61,179 nt of DNA from DASWED01 sp036394995 (GCA_036394995.1 DASWED010000043.1:1-61179), one strand, 5' to 3'; counted from the first letter of the stretch, positions 25,991 to 33,606 are shown. A program made the numbers and translations. Notes: a model not told the origin generated them from the sequence alone.

Positions 25991-26156
25991 GTCGGCTCCT
26001 TCGTTCGGTGGACTGATGGCTTGGACGGCGCGATCGGGCGATCGGGTTCCTGGACCCCGGGAACTCCAGGGTCCGGCCATGGCCGCCGATGGGTATTCCG
26101 GGCATCCCGGGGCGCGGTCCCGAGAGCTTGACAGTCACATATCCTGACCATCGGAA

Positions 26157-26229
26157 GGGCCGGTAGCTCAGTTGGTAGAGCAGGGGGCTTTTAACCCTCG
26201 CGTCGCGGGTTCGATTCCTGCCCGGCCCT
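26157..26229 (+). tRNA. tRNA-Lys (UUU)
   Basis: A complete cloverleaf of 73 nt: acceptor GGGCCGG/CCGGCCC, D-stem GCTC/GAGC, anticodon loop CTTTTAA (UUU), T-loop TTCGATT. CCA is not encoded. The discriminator base reads T, which is unusual for lysine tRNAs. Confidence 0.95.
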
Positions 26230-26234
26230 CTCAG

Positions 26235-26633
26235 ATGAGGCGAGACACATCGTTCCGGATGGACCAGCAACCCCGTGCCGGCATGCGGAGCTTCATCGCC
26301 GAGGCCGCGGCCGGCGCCGAGTTCCCTCCGGCCGTGATCGACGACCTCCTGCTCGCGCTGTGGGAGGCCTGCGCCCAGGCCACGTCGCACTCCGGGAATC
26401 CGAACGTCGAGGTCACGGCGCGCTCGGACGGCCACACGTTCGAGATGGCGGTTCGCAACCCGGGCGTCTACCGGGTGGGCGCGCACGCCCCGGGCGTCCA
26501 GTCGGACGAGCGGCTCGCGGTCTCCCTCGCCATGGCGATCGAGATGTCCGTGCTCGACGAGGTCCACGTGGACACCGGGACCGAGGACGAGCCGTGGACC
26601 CGGATCCGCCTGGTGAAGCTCACCGGCCGCTGA
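26235..26633 (+). CDS. Small RsbW-like HATPase-fold protein, degenerate motifs
   Basis: The 132-residue product has the length and helix-strand pattern of RsbW/SpoIIAB-type anti-sigma kinases: FIAEAAAGAEFPPAVIDDLLLALWEAC near residues 19-45 and VEVTARSDGHTFEMAVRNPG near 56-75. The N-box asparagine (EAxxNA) is a glutamine (EACAQA), and the G1 box (DxGxG) is absent (RNPGVYR instead). ATP binding and kinase activity are therefore doubtful; it may be a binding-only regulator or a decaying gene. It begins six bases after tRNA-Lys with no obvious ribosome site and is convergent with the histidine-kinase remnant. Confidence 0.6.
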   Translation: MRRDTSFRMDQQPRAGMRSFIAEAAAGAEFPPAVIDDLLLALWEACAQATSHSGNPNVEVTARSDGHTFEMAVRNPGVYRVGAHAPGVQSDERLAVSLAMAIEMSVLDEVHVDTGTEDEPWTRIRLVKLTGR

Positions 26634-26647
26634 GCGCCCGCTCCGGG

Positions 26648-27179
26648 TCAGCCGGTGAGCAGGGCATCCGCCGGCTCGCTCCGATGCTCGAGCACCGTGA
26701 CGGACAGCGGCAGGGCGAATGCGAAGGTCGAGCCGCCACCTGCGTTCCCTTCCACCCACAGCCGTCCGGACATGGCCTCCGCCAGCCGCCTGGCGATGTA
26801 CAGGCCCAGGCCGGCCCCTTCGTCGGCCACCGAGACGACCGCATGGCCGCCCCTGATGTCCGGGGACACCGAGACCACGATGGGCCGGTCGGCCGGCGAG
26901 TACTTCACGGCGTTGCCGATCAGGTTCGATGAGTCATCCAGGGTCCCCTCAATGAGGGACCCCAGGAACCCCTTGAGCGGGGTCAGGGGCGCCCGCAGCT
27001 CGTGGGAGCCTGCGGTCCACCGCCGCCCGGTACCCCAGGAACGACAGGACGGCGAGCACCAGCAGCAGCGGCATCGCGAAGCGCTCGTGCGTCCACAGCA
27101 GGGCCGCGATCATGCCGGCGGCGACGTTGCCGAACCAGTTCAGGAGGTTCATCGGCCGAAGGACGCGATCGGGTCTCAT
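26648..27179 (-). pseudogene. Collapsed histidine-kinase remnant
   Basis: Reading from 27179 downward, codons encode two hydrophobic helices (NLLNWFGNVAAGMIAALLW and MPLLLVLAVLSFLGYRAAV), like the last helices of a multi-pass sensor domain. A frameshift near 27000 leads to an H-box, SHELRAPLTPLKGFLGSL, which runs within about ten codons into the N-box SSNLIGNAVKYSP. The second half of the DHp domain is missing. Then VVSVADEG is joined straight to GAGLGLYIARRLAEAM, lacking the segment between the G1 and G2 boxes. The tail (GGGSTFAFALPL) is normal. The order of parts is right but several internal deletions and a frame change remain, so no working kinase is expected. The reading frame from GTG 26908 alone could give an 86-residue fragment. 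Confidence 0.75.
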
Positions 27180-27240
27180 GGACTTTCGGCCCGTCGCGCT
27201 GAGCCGTTTGGCCTCCCCGCCGCCGAACGGCCCGGCGGGG

Positions 27241-27246
27241 TAGCGT
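27241..27246 (+). promoter_or_regulatory. Probable -10 box of leaderless aldo/keto reductase gene
   Basis: TAGCGT ends seven bases before the ATG at 27254; no Shine-Dalgarno sequence lies between. This matches the spacing seen before glnA2 and nadE. Confidence 0.4.
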
Positions 27247-27253
27247 TCGACGG

Positions 27254-28054
27254 ATGGAGCTCAGACAGCTCGGGAGGGCGGGCCCCGAGGCGCCGGTGGT
27301 GGGGCTCGGGACCTGGCTGACGTTCGACGTGGGGCCGGGCCAGGAGCATGAGGCACGGGAGGTGACGCGGGCGGCGTTCGCGGGCGGCGCACGGGTGGTG
27401 GACTCCTCGCCGATGTACGGAAGGGCCGAGGGGGTGCTCGCGCGGGCCGTGGACGCGCTCGGGCTCCGCGACGAGGCGGTGGTGGCGACGAAGATCTGGA
27501 GCCGCTCGGCCGAGGCCGGGAGGGAGCAGTTCGCCGCCCAGCTCCGGTTCTTCGGCGGACGGGTCGACCTCCTCCAGGTGCACAACCTGGTGGCATGGGA
27601 GGACCACCTGCCCTGGATGGAGGCCGAACGGGACGCGGGCAGGATCGGCCTGCTGGGTGCGACGCACTACAGCCCCGGGGCGTTCGAGGAGATGGAAGCG
27701 GTGATGCGCTCCGGCCGCATCCAGGTCATCCAGGTGCCGTACAACCCCCGGGAACGCCAGGTCGAACGGCGCGTCCTGCCGCTGGCCGAGGACCTCGGCC
27801 TGGGCGTGATCGCCATGCGGCCGTTCGGCGAGGGGAGCCTGCTGCCGGGACCGAGTCCCTCCGAGCTGGGCGAACTGGGCGCGGCGTCGTGGGCGGAGTC
27901 CCTGCTGAAATGGTGTCTGTCGGACCCCCGGATCTCGGTCGCGATCCCCGCCACCCGGCACCCCGGGCACGCGGAGGAGAACGCCAGGGCCGGCTCGCCG
28001 CCGTGGCTCGGCCCGGACCAGCGGGCCATGGTGGAGCGGCTGGCGTCGCGCTGA
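27254..28054 (+). CDS. Aldo/keto reductase family protein
   Basis: A 266-residue TIM-barrel oxidoreductase, NADPH-dependent by family. It shows the catalytic tetrad context: Asp/Tyr in VVDSSPMYGRAE (about residues 50-62), Lys in VVATKIW and His in DLLQVHNL. The cofactor-binding tail is short (VAIPATRHPGHAEENA). At 266 residues it is shorter than many family members, and its substrate cannot be predicted. The ATG at 27254 follows TAGCGT and may be leaderless. The DUF192 gene follows after 17 nt and is likely co-transcribed. Confidence 0.85.
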   Translation: MELRQLGRAGPEAPVVGLGTWLTFDVGPGQEHEAREVTRAAFAGGARVVDSSPMYGRAEGVLARAVDALGLRDEAVVATKIWSRSAEAGREQFAAQLRFFGGRVDLLQVHNLVAWEDHLPWMEAERDAGRIGLLGATHYSPGAFEEMEAVMRSGRIQVIQVPYNPRERQVERRVLPLAEDLGLGVIAMRPFGEGSLLPGPSPSELGELGAASWAESLLKWCLSDPRISVAIPATRHPGHAEENARAGSPPWLGPDQRAMVERLASR

Positions 28055-28071
28055 CCCTCCCGGGCCCTTCG

Positions 28072-28485
28072 ATGTCGGAGGCGGGTGCTACGTTCGCGCC
28101 GGGGGTGGTGCGGGTGTCGGGGACGGTCCGGGCCGGCCACGCGGTGCTCGAGGACTCGCGGGGGCGTCGGTGGGTGGTCGAGGTCCCCCGGACCAGGCGG
28201 GAGCGCATGCGCGGCCTGCGGGGCCGGGACGAGCTGGCCCCGGGCCGGGCGCTGCTCCTGCTCCGGACGCGGTCGGTGCAGACGGCGGGCATGCGGTTCC
28301 CGATCTCGGCCGTCCTCCTCGACGCCCACGGGACGGTCCTGCACGTGCTGCACGTGGGAGCGGGTCGGGTCACCCGCCCGCGCAGAAGGGTGCGGCACGT
28401 GCTGGAGTGTCCGGCCGGGACTGACCTCCGTCCCGGCGACCGGCTGTCGCTCGAGCCGGTGGGCCCGCGGCGAGCCGGCCCCTGA
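28072..28485 (+). CDS. DUF192 family protein
   Basis: A 137-residue protein matching DUF192: RTRRERMRGLRGRD near residues 40-53, then LLLLRTRSVQTAGMRFPISAVLLDAHGTVLHV and the closing HVLECPAG. The family forms a small beta-barrel and is of unknown function, often exported; here no signal peptide is visible, so a cytoplasmic location is likely. The ATG at 28072 was chosen because the family homology begins about 20 residues later and the frame upstream is inside the reductase gene. Confidence 0.8.
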   Translation: MSEAGATFAPGVVRVSGTVRAGHAVLEDSRGRRWVVEVPRTRRERMRGLRGRDELAPGRALLLLRTRSVQTAGMRFPISAVLLDAHGTVLHVLHVGAGRVTRPRRRVRHVLECPAGTDLRPGDRLSLEPVGPRRAGP

Positions 28486-28577
28486 GGCTGCCCGCCGGAG
28501 GCTCGCGCCGCTCCCTTCGTGGAGGGGGGCCGGGCGCGGCTATACTCAGGCGGCTGCCCCCAGTGGGTGCGATGCAC

Positions 28578-28650
28578 GCCCCCATCGTCCAGCGGCCCAG
28601 GATTCCACCCTTTCAAGGTGGCGACACGGGTTCGAATCCCGTTGGGGGCA
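28578..28650 (+). tRNA. tRNA-Glu (UUC)
   Basis: A 73-nt cloverleaf: acceptor GCCCCCA/TGGGGGC, anticodon stem CCACC/GGTGG with loop CTTTCAA (UUC), T-loop TTCGAAT, discriminator A. CCA is not encoded. First of a Glu-Asp-Phe cluster. Confidence 0.97.
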
Positions 28651-28725
28651 CCGGCCGGGTCGGGACGGTCGGACCGGAGCGCGAGCACCGGTCCCGGCGG
28701 GCCCGGGCGGCCGAAAACCACATAC

Positions 28726-28801
28726 GGTCCGGTGGAGCAGCTTGGCCGTGCTCGCCACCCTGTCAAGGTGGAGGTCGCGGGTTCGAATCCCGTCCGGACC
28801 G
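28726..28801 (+). tRNA. tRNA-Asp (GUC)
   Basis: A 76-nt cloverleaf: acceptor GGTCCGG/CCGGACC, long D-loop AGCTTGGCCGT, anticodon loop CTGTCAA (GUC), T-loop TTCGAAT, discriminator G as expected for aspartate. CCA is not encoded. Confidence 0.97.
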
Positions 28802-28849
28802 CGAGTGCACAGGCGGCGTCCGGCGCGTCCGCGCCGGCGCCGCGGCATC

Positions 28850-28922
28850 GGCGAGGTAGCTCAGTTGGCAGAGCACGCGGCTGAAAACCGCGGTGTCGGC
28901 AGTTCGATTCTGCCCCTCGCCA
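28850..28922 (+). tRNA. tRNA-Phe (GAA)
   Basis: A 73-nt cloverleaf: acceptor GGCGAGG/CCTCGCC, anticodon stem CGCGG/CCGCG with loop CTGAAAA (GAA), T-loop TTCGATT, discriminator A. CCA is not encoded. Confidence 0.97.
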
Positions 28923-29054
28923 CCCCCGCCGCCCCTTCGCCCGGCCGCTCGCCGAGTCTGCCCGGCGCCGCGGCGGCAGCCGGAGGACATGCAGCGACGA
29001 GGCCCCGCTGCCTGATGCGGACCTCCTCTGCCGGGTGCCGGTCGCAGCCGGGCG

Positions 29055-29252
29055 CTACGAGCGCGAGTTCGAGCCGTCGATCAGGTTCCTGATCTCCGAC
29101 TCGCGGTACCGCCGGTGCCCCCCCAATGTGCGTATCGAGGACAGCTTCCCGGCCTTGGCCCAACGCGTGACGGTCTTCGGATCGACCCGGAACATCGCTG
29201 CCACCTCCGCGGGTGTCAGCAGACGCTCCGTGTCGTCTTGGGTCTTGGCCAT
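29055..29252 (-). CDS. bldC: BldC-type MerR-like DNA-binding regulator
   Basis: A 65-residue protein that is almost only a MerR-type winged helix-turn-helix: LLTPAEVAAMFRVDPKTVTRWAK, then the wing SSIRTLGGHRRYRESEI. This is the BldC form, lacking the dimerisation coiled coil of classical MerR proteins. In Streptomyces BldC controls development and binds DNA as cooperative head-to-tail filaments on direct repeats; in this organism its role is unknown. The ATG at 29252 has AAGGGGGG seven bases upstream. The neighbouring hypothetical gene and amino-acid dehydrogenase match the Streptomyces bldC neighbourhood. Confidence 0.92.
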   Translation of the reverse strand: MAKTQDDTERLLTPAEVAAMFRVDPKTVTRWAKAGKLSSIRTLGGHRRYRESEIRNLIDGSNSRS

Positions 29253-29308
29253 CAATTCGCCCCCCTTCCTCCGGGCCAATCCGCAAGCTTGTATCGCTGT
29301 TCGCGCCA

Positions 29309-29337
29309 ATTATGGCGGTCTTCCAGCTCCGACACAA
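29309..29337 (-). promoter_or_regulatory. bldC: Candidate bldC promoter
   Basis: On the minus strand TTGTGT (29332-29337) and CATAAT (29309-29314) are spaced by 17 nt, giving a leader of roughly 50 nt before the bldC ATG. Confidence 0.5.
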
Positions 29338-29436
29338 GGGACAAACCGGCAGATTCGGTGGGGACCGTGTCGCCCCGCCGGAACTCGACGGCGGGGGGCG
29401 AGGGGATCCGCTCGCGTCACCGTGATGCCGGGCCGG

Positions 29437-30249
29437 TCAATTCAGGGATTCATGGCTCCTGACCTCGGCCCACCTGTTGGAGACGGACTGGTACAGCTCC
29501 GCGGCTCGGGCCAGATCGCCTCCGCCCAGCGCCGAGATTGACTCCTGGACGTCGCGCGCGCTGTGGTCGTTGTCGAGCTCGTCCCACGTGAACAGGCTCG
29601 ACACCCCGTCGTAGTCGAGCTCCAGGATCGAGCGATGGTCGAACGCCGCCAGCCACCGGGACAGGTCGCCGGCCAGGTCGGCGAGCGGCGACAGCTCCGA
29701 GCGTCGCAACGCCACCAGGGCCGCCTCGGCTCGCTTGCGGGCCTTCGTGACCTGGGTCGGGTACGTCATCCGGTATCCGACCAGGTCGTCCTCCACCAGC
29801 CGCCGCTCCTCGTCCGAGACCAGCACGAACCACCTGATGGGGACGTGCCACGGGCTCTGCAGCAGGAACGGCACGGCGGCGGGTCCCCGGCGGCGCAGGC
29901 GGGCCAGCTCGCGCGCCGCCCGGCGGGCCTCCGACTCCGGAACGAAGGCGTCCACCATCTCCGGGGCGGTGGACTCGCGGAGGGACAGCAGGCTGGCCAG
30001 CTCGCGGAGGCGGGTCCGCCACGGGCACACGTAGTACGAGCCCTCGATCATGCGGACGTCCGCGTGGTCGCCCTCCGCGGAGGACAGGAGCCCGATCCGC
30101 CCCTCCGGGACCGTGGAGCGTTCCCGGTACACCGGGCGGACCGGTGGGGTCCGCCCCCCGCCCAGGATGTACCGCTCCCAGTGGGCCCGCTCGTCGGCCG
30201 GGAATGCCTCCAGGGGCTGGAACACCCGCAGGTACGCGCAGGGGAACAC
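29437..30249 (-). CDS. Conserved actinobacterial hypothetical protein beside bldC
   Basis: A 270-residue soluble protein. The N-terminus (CAYLRVFQPLEAFPADERAHWERYI) and the middle YVCPWRTRLRELASLL are distinctive, followed by RWFVLVSDEERRLVEDD, a charged helix (KARKRAEAALVALRRSEL) and SILELDYDGVSSLFTWDEL near the C-terminus. No enzyme motif or membrane segment is seen. A gene of this kind lies between bldC and the valine dehydrogenase gene in Streptomyces, so the synteny is old, but no function is known. It reads away from the dehydrogenase operon and toward bldC. Confidence 0.75.
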   Translation of the reverse strand: MFPCAYLRVFQPLEAFPADERAHWERYILGGGRTPPVRPVYRERSTVPEGRIGLLSSAEGDHADVRMIEGSYYVCPWRTRLRELASLLSLRESTAPEMVDAFVPESEARRAARELARLRRRGPAAVPFLLQSPWHVPIRWFVLVSDEERRLVEDDLVGYRMTYPTQVTKARKRAEAALVALRRSELSPLADLAGDLSRWLAAFDHRSILELDYDGVSSLFTWDELDNDHSARDVQESISALGGGDLARAAELYQSVSNRWAEVRSHESLN

Positions 30250-30292
30250 GCAGGGATTCTAGTGGCTCGGGGCAGGCCTCCGAGCGGTCGGA

Positions 30293-30318
30293 GGGCTCCG
30301 GTTGGACACCCGGAGCCC
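30293..30318. promoter_or_regulatory. Inverted repeat upstream of the vdh-bkd operon
   Basis: GGGCTCCGG - 8 nt - CCGGAGCCC, a perfect 9-bp dyad, 24 nt upstream of the extended -10 element. It could be an operator for the dehydrogenase operon or a hairpin ending transcripts. Confidence 0.45.
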
Positions 30319-30341
30319 CGGGATGGCCGGCGGGGGCCCGA

Positions 30342-30350
30342 TGCTATAGT
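30342..30350 (+). promoter_or_regulatory. Extended -10 promoter of the vdh-bkd operon
   Basis: TGC-TATAGT forms an extended -10 element; no good -35 box lies 17 nt upstream. A start near 30357 would give a leader holding the 16-codon upstream reading frame. Confidence 0.55.
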
Positions 30351-30380
30351 CGGAACCCCACCCGCGTTGCAGGAGGCCGG

Positions 30381-30431
30381 ATGAGGTTGACGCCGCGCGT
30401 GCCGTCCATCTCGAGCAGGGGCAACGGCTAG
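30381..30431 (+). CDS. Possible 16-residue leader peptide (uORF)
   Basis: AGGAGG (30371-30376) sits four bases before an ATG that opens MRLTPRVPSISSRGNG and stops with TAG immediately adjacent to the ATG of the dehydrogenase gene. The dehydrogenase itself has only a weak ribosome site, so its translation probably depends on ribosomes ending this reading frame. The peptide lacks a run of Val, Leu or Ile codons, so a classical attenuator is not obvious. Confidence 0.45.
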   Translation: MRLTPRVPSISSRGNG

Positions 30432-31529
30432 ATGGGCGTCTTCGACGAGATCGGCGAGGAGTTCGAGGAGGTCGTGTTCTTCCACGACCCCCCGTCCGGA
30501 CTCCGGGCCATCGTGGCCATCCACTCCACCCAGCTGGGGCCCGCGCTGGGCGGCTCGCGGTTCTACCCGTACGCCACGGAGGAGGACGCGCTGCACGACG
30601 TGCTCCGCCTGGCCCGGGGCATGACCTACAAGGCCGCCGCCGCGGGGCTCGACCTGGGGGGCGGCAAGGCCGTGATCATCGGGGACCCCAAGCGGATCAA
30701 GTCCGAGGAGCTCCTGCGGGCCTACGGGCGGTTCATCGACACGCTCCAGGGCCGCTACGTCACGGCCGAGGACGTCGGGACCACCGGCGACGACATGGAC
30801 ACCATCCGCCGGGAGACCCGACACGTCGTGGGAGTCTCGCCGGCCATGGGCGGCTCCGGCGATCCGTCGCCGGTCACCGCCTGGGGGGTGTTCCAGGGCC
30901 TCATCGCGTGCGCCGAGGAGGCGTGGAAGGACTCCTCGCTGGCGGGCCGGCGGGTCGCCGTGCAGGGCGTGGGCAAGGTCGGCTACCACCTGGTGAAGCA
31001 CCTCGTGGACGCCGGCGCGAGCGTGGTGATCTCCGACGTGGACGTCGACGCCGTGGCCCGGGTGGTCCGGGAGTTCGGCGTGGACACGGCGAACGCCGAC
31101 AAGATCCACGCCGAGGAGTGCGACATCTTCGCGCCGTGCGCGCTGGGCGGCATCATCCGGGACGACACCCTTCCCTCGCTGCGCTGCCGCGTGATCGGCG
31201 GGAGCGCCAACAACCAGCTGGAGAGCCCCGAGCACGGGGAGGCCCTGCAGCAGATGGGGATCCTGTACGCCCCCGACTACGTGATCAACGCCGGCGGGCT
31301 CATCAACGTCGCCGACGAGCTCCGGGGATACGACCGCGAGCGCGCCATGGCGAAGGTGGAGGGCATCTACCGGACGCTCCGCGAGGTGTTCATGGTGTCC
31401 GGGGAGCGCGCCATCTCGACCTCGGAGGCCGCCGACCACGTCGCCAGGGACCGGATCGAGCGGGTCGGGCGGCTCCGCCGGTACTGGGTCCCCGGCCGGT
31501 CCGCGGCCGGCCCCCGCGCCGTCTGGTGA
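30432..31529 (+). CDS. vdh: Leu/Val-type amino-acid dehydrogenase
   Basis: Oxidative deamination of a branched-chain amino acid to its 2-oxo acid with NAD+. The 365-residue protein has the Glu/Leu/Phe/Val dehydrogenase N-terminal domain (GPALGGSRFYPY, then MTYKAAAAGLDLGGGKAVI with the catalytic lysine) and the C-terminal Rossmann domain (VAVQGVGKVGYHLVKHL, then FAPCALGGII and GSANNQL). Its length is that of Leu/Val/Phe enzymes rather than glutamate dehydrogenases. The linkage with 2-oxo-acid dehydrogenase genes by a 4-nt overlap favours valine/leucine. It starts directly after the stop of a short upstream reading frame with a strong ribosome site. The symbol vdh follows the Streptomyces synteny. 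Confidence 0.85.
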   Translation: MGVFDEIGEEFEEVVFFHDPPSGLRAIVAIHSTQLGPALGGSRFYPYATEEDALHDVLRLARGMTYKAAAAGLDLGGGKAVIIGDPKRIKSEELLRAYGRFIDTLQGRYVTAEDVGTTGDDMDTIRRETRHVVGVSPAMGGSGDPSPVTAWGVFQGLIACAEEAWKDSSLAGRRVAVQGVGKVGYHLVKHLVDAGASVVISDVDVDAVARVVREFGVDTANADKIHAEECDIFAPCALGGIIRDDTLPSLRCRVIGGSANNQLESPEHGEALQQMGILYAPDYVINAGGLINVADELRGYDRERAMAKVEGIYRTLREVFMVSGERAISTSEAADHVARDRIERVGRLRRYWVPGRSAAGPRAVW

Positions 31530-32632
31530 GTGGATCGGACGGGCCGCCGGTGACCTCCTCCCCTGAAGCGCGCGGTGACGCGCCGTACCGGGTCATCGCC
31601 GACGACGGCTCGGCCCTGGTCGAACCGGCCGACCTCGGGCTGAAGGACGAGGACCTCCGCGAGCTGTACCGGTTGCTTGCCACGGTGCGGCGGGCCGACT
31701 TGGAGGCCACCGCCCTCCAGCGCCAGGGACAGCTGGCGGTGTACCCGCCGCTCATCGGCCAGGAGGCCGCCCAGGTGGGCAGCGCGTTCGCGCTGCAGCC
31801 GGAGGACTACATCTTCCCCTCGTACCGGGAGCTGGGGGCGGCCGTGGTTCGGGGGGTGGACCTCGTCCAGTACCTCCACTTCTACCGGGCCACGTGGCAC
31901 GGCGGGACGTACGACCCCAACGAGATGCGGTTCGGCATGGTGAGCGTGCCTGTGGGGTCGCAGGCCCTGCACGCCGTGGGCTACGCGATGGGCGTCCGGA
32001 TGGACGGGAAGGCCGAGATCTCCCTGGCGTACTTCGGCGACGGGGCCACCTCCGAGGGCGACCTGCATGAGGCGTGGAACTTCGCCGCGGTGTTCCGGGC
32101 CCCGGTGGTGTTCTTCTGCCAGAACAACCAGTGGGCCATCTCCGTGCCGGTGGCCAGGCAGATGGCCGCGCCGATCTGGCGGAAGGCCGAGGGGTACGGG
32201 TTCCCCGGGGTGCTGGTGGACGGCAACGACGTCCTCGCCGTGTACCAGGTGACGAGGGAGGCGGCCGAACGGGCCCGGGCCGACGGGACCCCGACGCTCG
32301 TCGAGGCCCTCACCTACCGGCTGGGCCCCCATTCGACCGCCGACGACGCCGGCCGGTACCAGCCGAAGGAGGAGGTCGAGGAGTGGCGCCGGCGGGACCC
32401 GCTGGAGCGATACCTGCGGTTCCTGCGGGCCCGGGGCCTGGCCGACGACGAGTTCGTCGCGCGCTGCGAGGAGGAGGCCAAGGCGTTCGCCACGAGCATG
32501 CGGGAGGGCGTGATCGGCTCGGATCCCCGCCCGGTGGAGGAGCTGTTCGAGTGGGTGTTCGAGGGCGAGCTGCCGCCGGCCCTGGCCCGCCAGCGCGACC
32601 GGATGCTCCGGGACGCGGCCGGGGAGGACTGA
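31526..32632 (+). CDS. bkdA: 2-oxo-acid dehydrogenase E1 alpha subunit (probably branched-chain)
   Basis: The 368-residue subunit binds thiamine diphosphate: GDGATSEGDLHEAWNFAAVF with the NN at CQNNQWA forms the GDG...NN motif (about residues 172-205). Other motifs are YIFPSYREL, GSQALHAVGYAMG and YRLGPHSTADDAGRY, the phosphorylation-loop region of E1-alpha. The GTG at 31526 overlaps the dehydrogenase stop (GTGA); a second GTG at 31550 is an alternative. Together with the E1-beta and E2 genes downstream it would decarboxylate 2-oxo acids to acyl-CoA. Pyruvate dehydrogenase E1-alpha is very similar, but the operon with vdh argues for branched-chain substrates. Confidence 0.85.
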   Translation: MSGSDGPPVTSSPEARGDAPYRVIADDGSALVEPADLGLKDEDLRELYRLLATVRRADLEATALQRQGQLAVYPPLIGQEAAQVGSAFALQPEDYIFPSYRELGAAVVRGVDLVQYLHFYRATWHGGTYDPNEMRFGMVSVPVGSQALHAVGYAMGVRMDGKAEISLAYFGDGATSEGDLHEAWNFAAVFRAPVVFFCQNNQWAISVPVARQMAAPIWRKAEGYGFPGVLVDGNDVLAVYQVTREAAERARADGTPTLVEALTYRLGPHSTADDAGRYQPKEEVEEWRRRDPLERYLRFLRARGLADDEFVARCEEEAKAFATSMREGVIGSDPRPVEELFEWVFEGELPPALARQRDRMLRDAAGED

Positions 32633-33606
32633 TGGCCGACGTGACCATGGCGCAGGCCCTGAACCGGGCCCTCCGCGACTCCCTGGCGGAGGACGACCGG
32701 ACGCTGGTGTTCGGCGAGGACGTGGGGAAGCTGGGCGGCGTGTTCCGGATCACGGACGGGCTCCAGGACGAGTTCGGCGAGGGCAGGGTCTTCGACACAC
32801 CGCTGGCGGAGGCGGCCATCGCCGGGGTGTCGGTGGGGCTGGCCATCGCGGGGTGGCGGCCGGTGGTGGAGATGCAGTTCGACGGGTTCTCGTACCCGGC
32901 CCTGGACCAGGTGATCAGCCACGTGGCCAAGTACCGGTACCGGTCGCGGGGGCGGCAGGGCATGCCGATCACGGTCCGGATCCCGTTCGCCGGCGGGATC
33001 GGCGCGGCCGAGCACCACTCCGAGAGCCCGGAGACGTACTACGCGCACACCGCGGGACTGAAGGTCGTGGTCCCGGCGACTCCGCTTGACGCCTACCACC
33101 TCCTGCGGTCGTCGATCGCCGACCCCGACCCGGTGATCTTCCTGGAACCGAAGAGCAGGTACTGGTCGAAGGAGCAGGGCGATCTGCCGGCCGAGGGCGA
33201 GCCGATCGGGCGGGCCCGGGTGGTCCGCGACGGCGACGCCTGCACGATCGTGGCGTACGGCGCCATGGTGGCCCGGTCCCTGGCGGCGGCGAAGCTGCTG
33301 GCCGAGGACGGGCTGGAATGCCGGGTCCTCGACCTGCGCTCGCTGGTGCCGCTCGACGTCGACGCCCTGGCCCGGTGCGTGCGGGAGACGGGACGGGCCG
33401 TGGTGGTGCACGAGGCCCCGCTGACCCTGGGCTTCGGCGCGGAGGTGTCGGCCCGGATCATGGAGGAGGCGTTCGACCACCTCGAGGCTCCCGTCCTCAG
33501 GGTCACCGGCTACGACACGCCCTACCCCCCGGCCACGCTGGAGGAGCACTACCTGCCGACGGCCAAGCGCATCGTGGCGGCGGTGCGGAAGACCGTGGAC
33601 TACTGA
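32632..33606 (+). CDS. bkdB: 2-oxo-acid dehydrogenase E1 beta subunit (probably branched-chain)
   Basis: The 324-residue partner of E1 alpha has the transketolase-like pyrimidine domain (TLVFGEDVGKLGGVF, RVFDTPLAEAAIAGVSVGLAI, QFDGFSYPALDQ) and the C-terminal domain (VIFLEPKSRYW, CTIVAYGAMV, EAPLTLGFGAEV, ATLEEHYLPT). The glutamate of FGEDV is the conserved residue contacting ThDP. The ATG overlaps the E1-alpha stop by one base (TGATG) and its own stop overlaps the E2 start the same way, so the three subunits are translationally coupled. Confidence 0.87.
   Translation: MADVTMAQALNRALRDSLAEDDRTLVFGEDVGKLGGVFRITDGLQDEFGEGRVFDTPLAEAAIAGVSVGLAIAGWRPVVEMQFDGFSYPALDQVISHVAKYRYRSRGRQGMPITVRIPFAGGIGAAEHHSESPETYYAHTAGLKVVVPATPLDAYHLLRSSIADPDPVIFLEPKSRYWSKEQGDLPAEGEPIGRARVVRDGDACTIVAYGAMVARSLAAAKLLAEDGLECRVLDLRSLVPLDVDALARCVRETGRAVVVHEAPLTLGFGAEVSARIMEEAFDHLEAPVLRVTGYDTPYPPATLEEHYLPTAKRIVAAVRKTVDY

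Noticed and set aside
26128..26133. TTGACA ahead of tRNA-Lys as a -35 box
   Set aside because: A -10 at 17 nt would fall at the tRNA 5' end and reads TCGGAA; no workable promoter.
28801..28849. GC-rich palindromic segment between tRNA-Asp and tRNA-Phe as an att site or small RNA
   Set aside because: Only short GC inverted repeats expected in high-GC spacers; no partial tRNA copy or integrase nearby.
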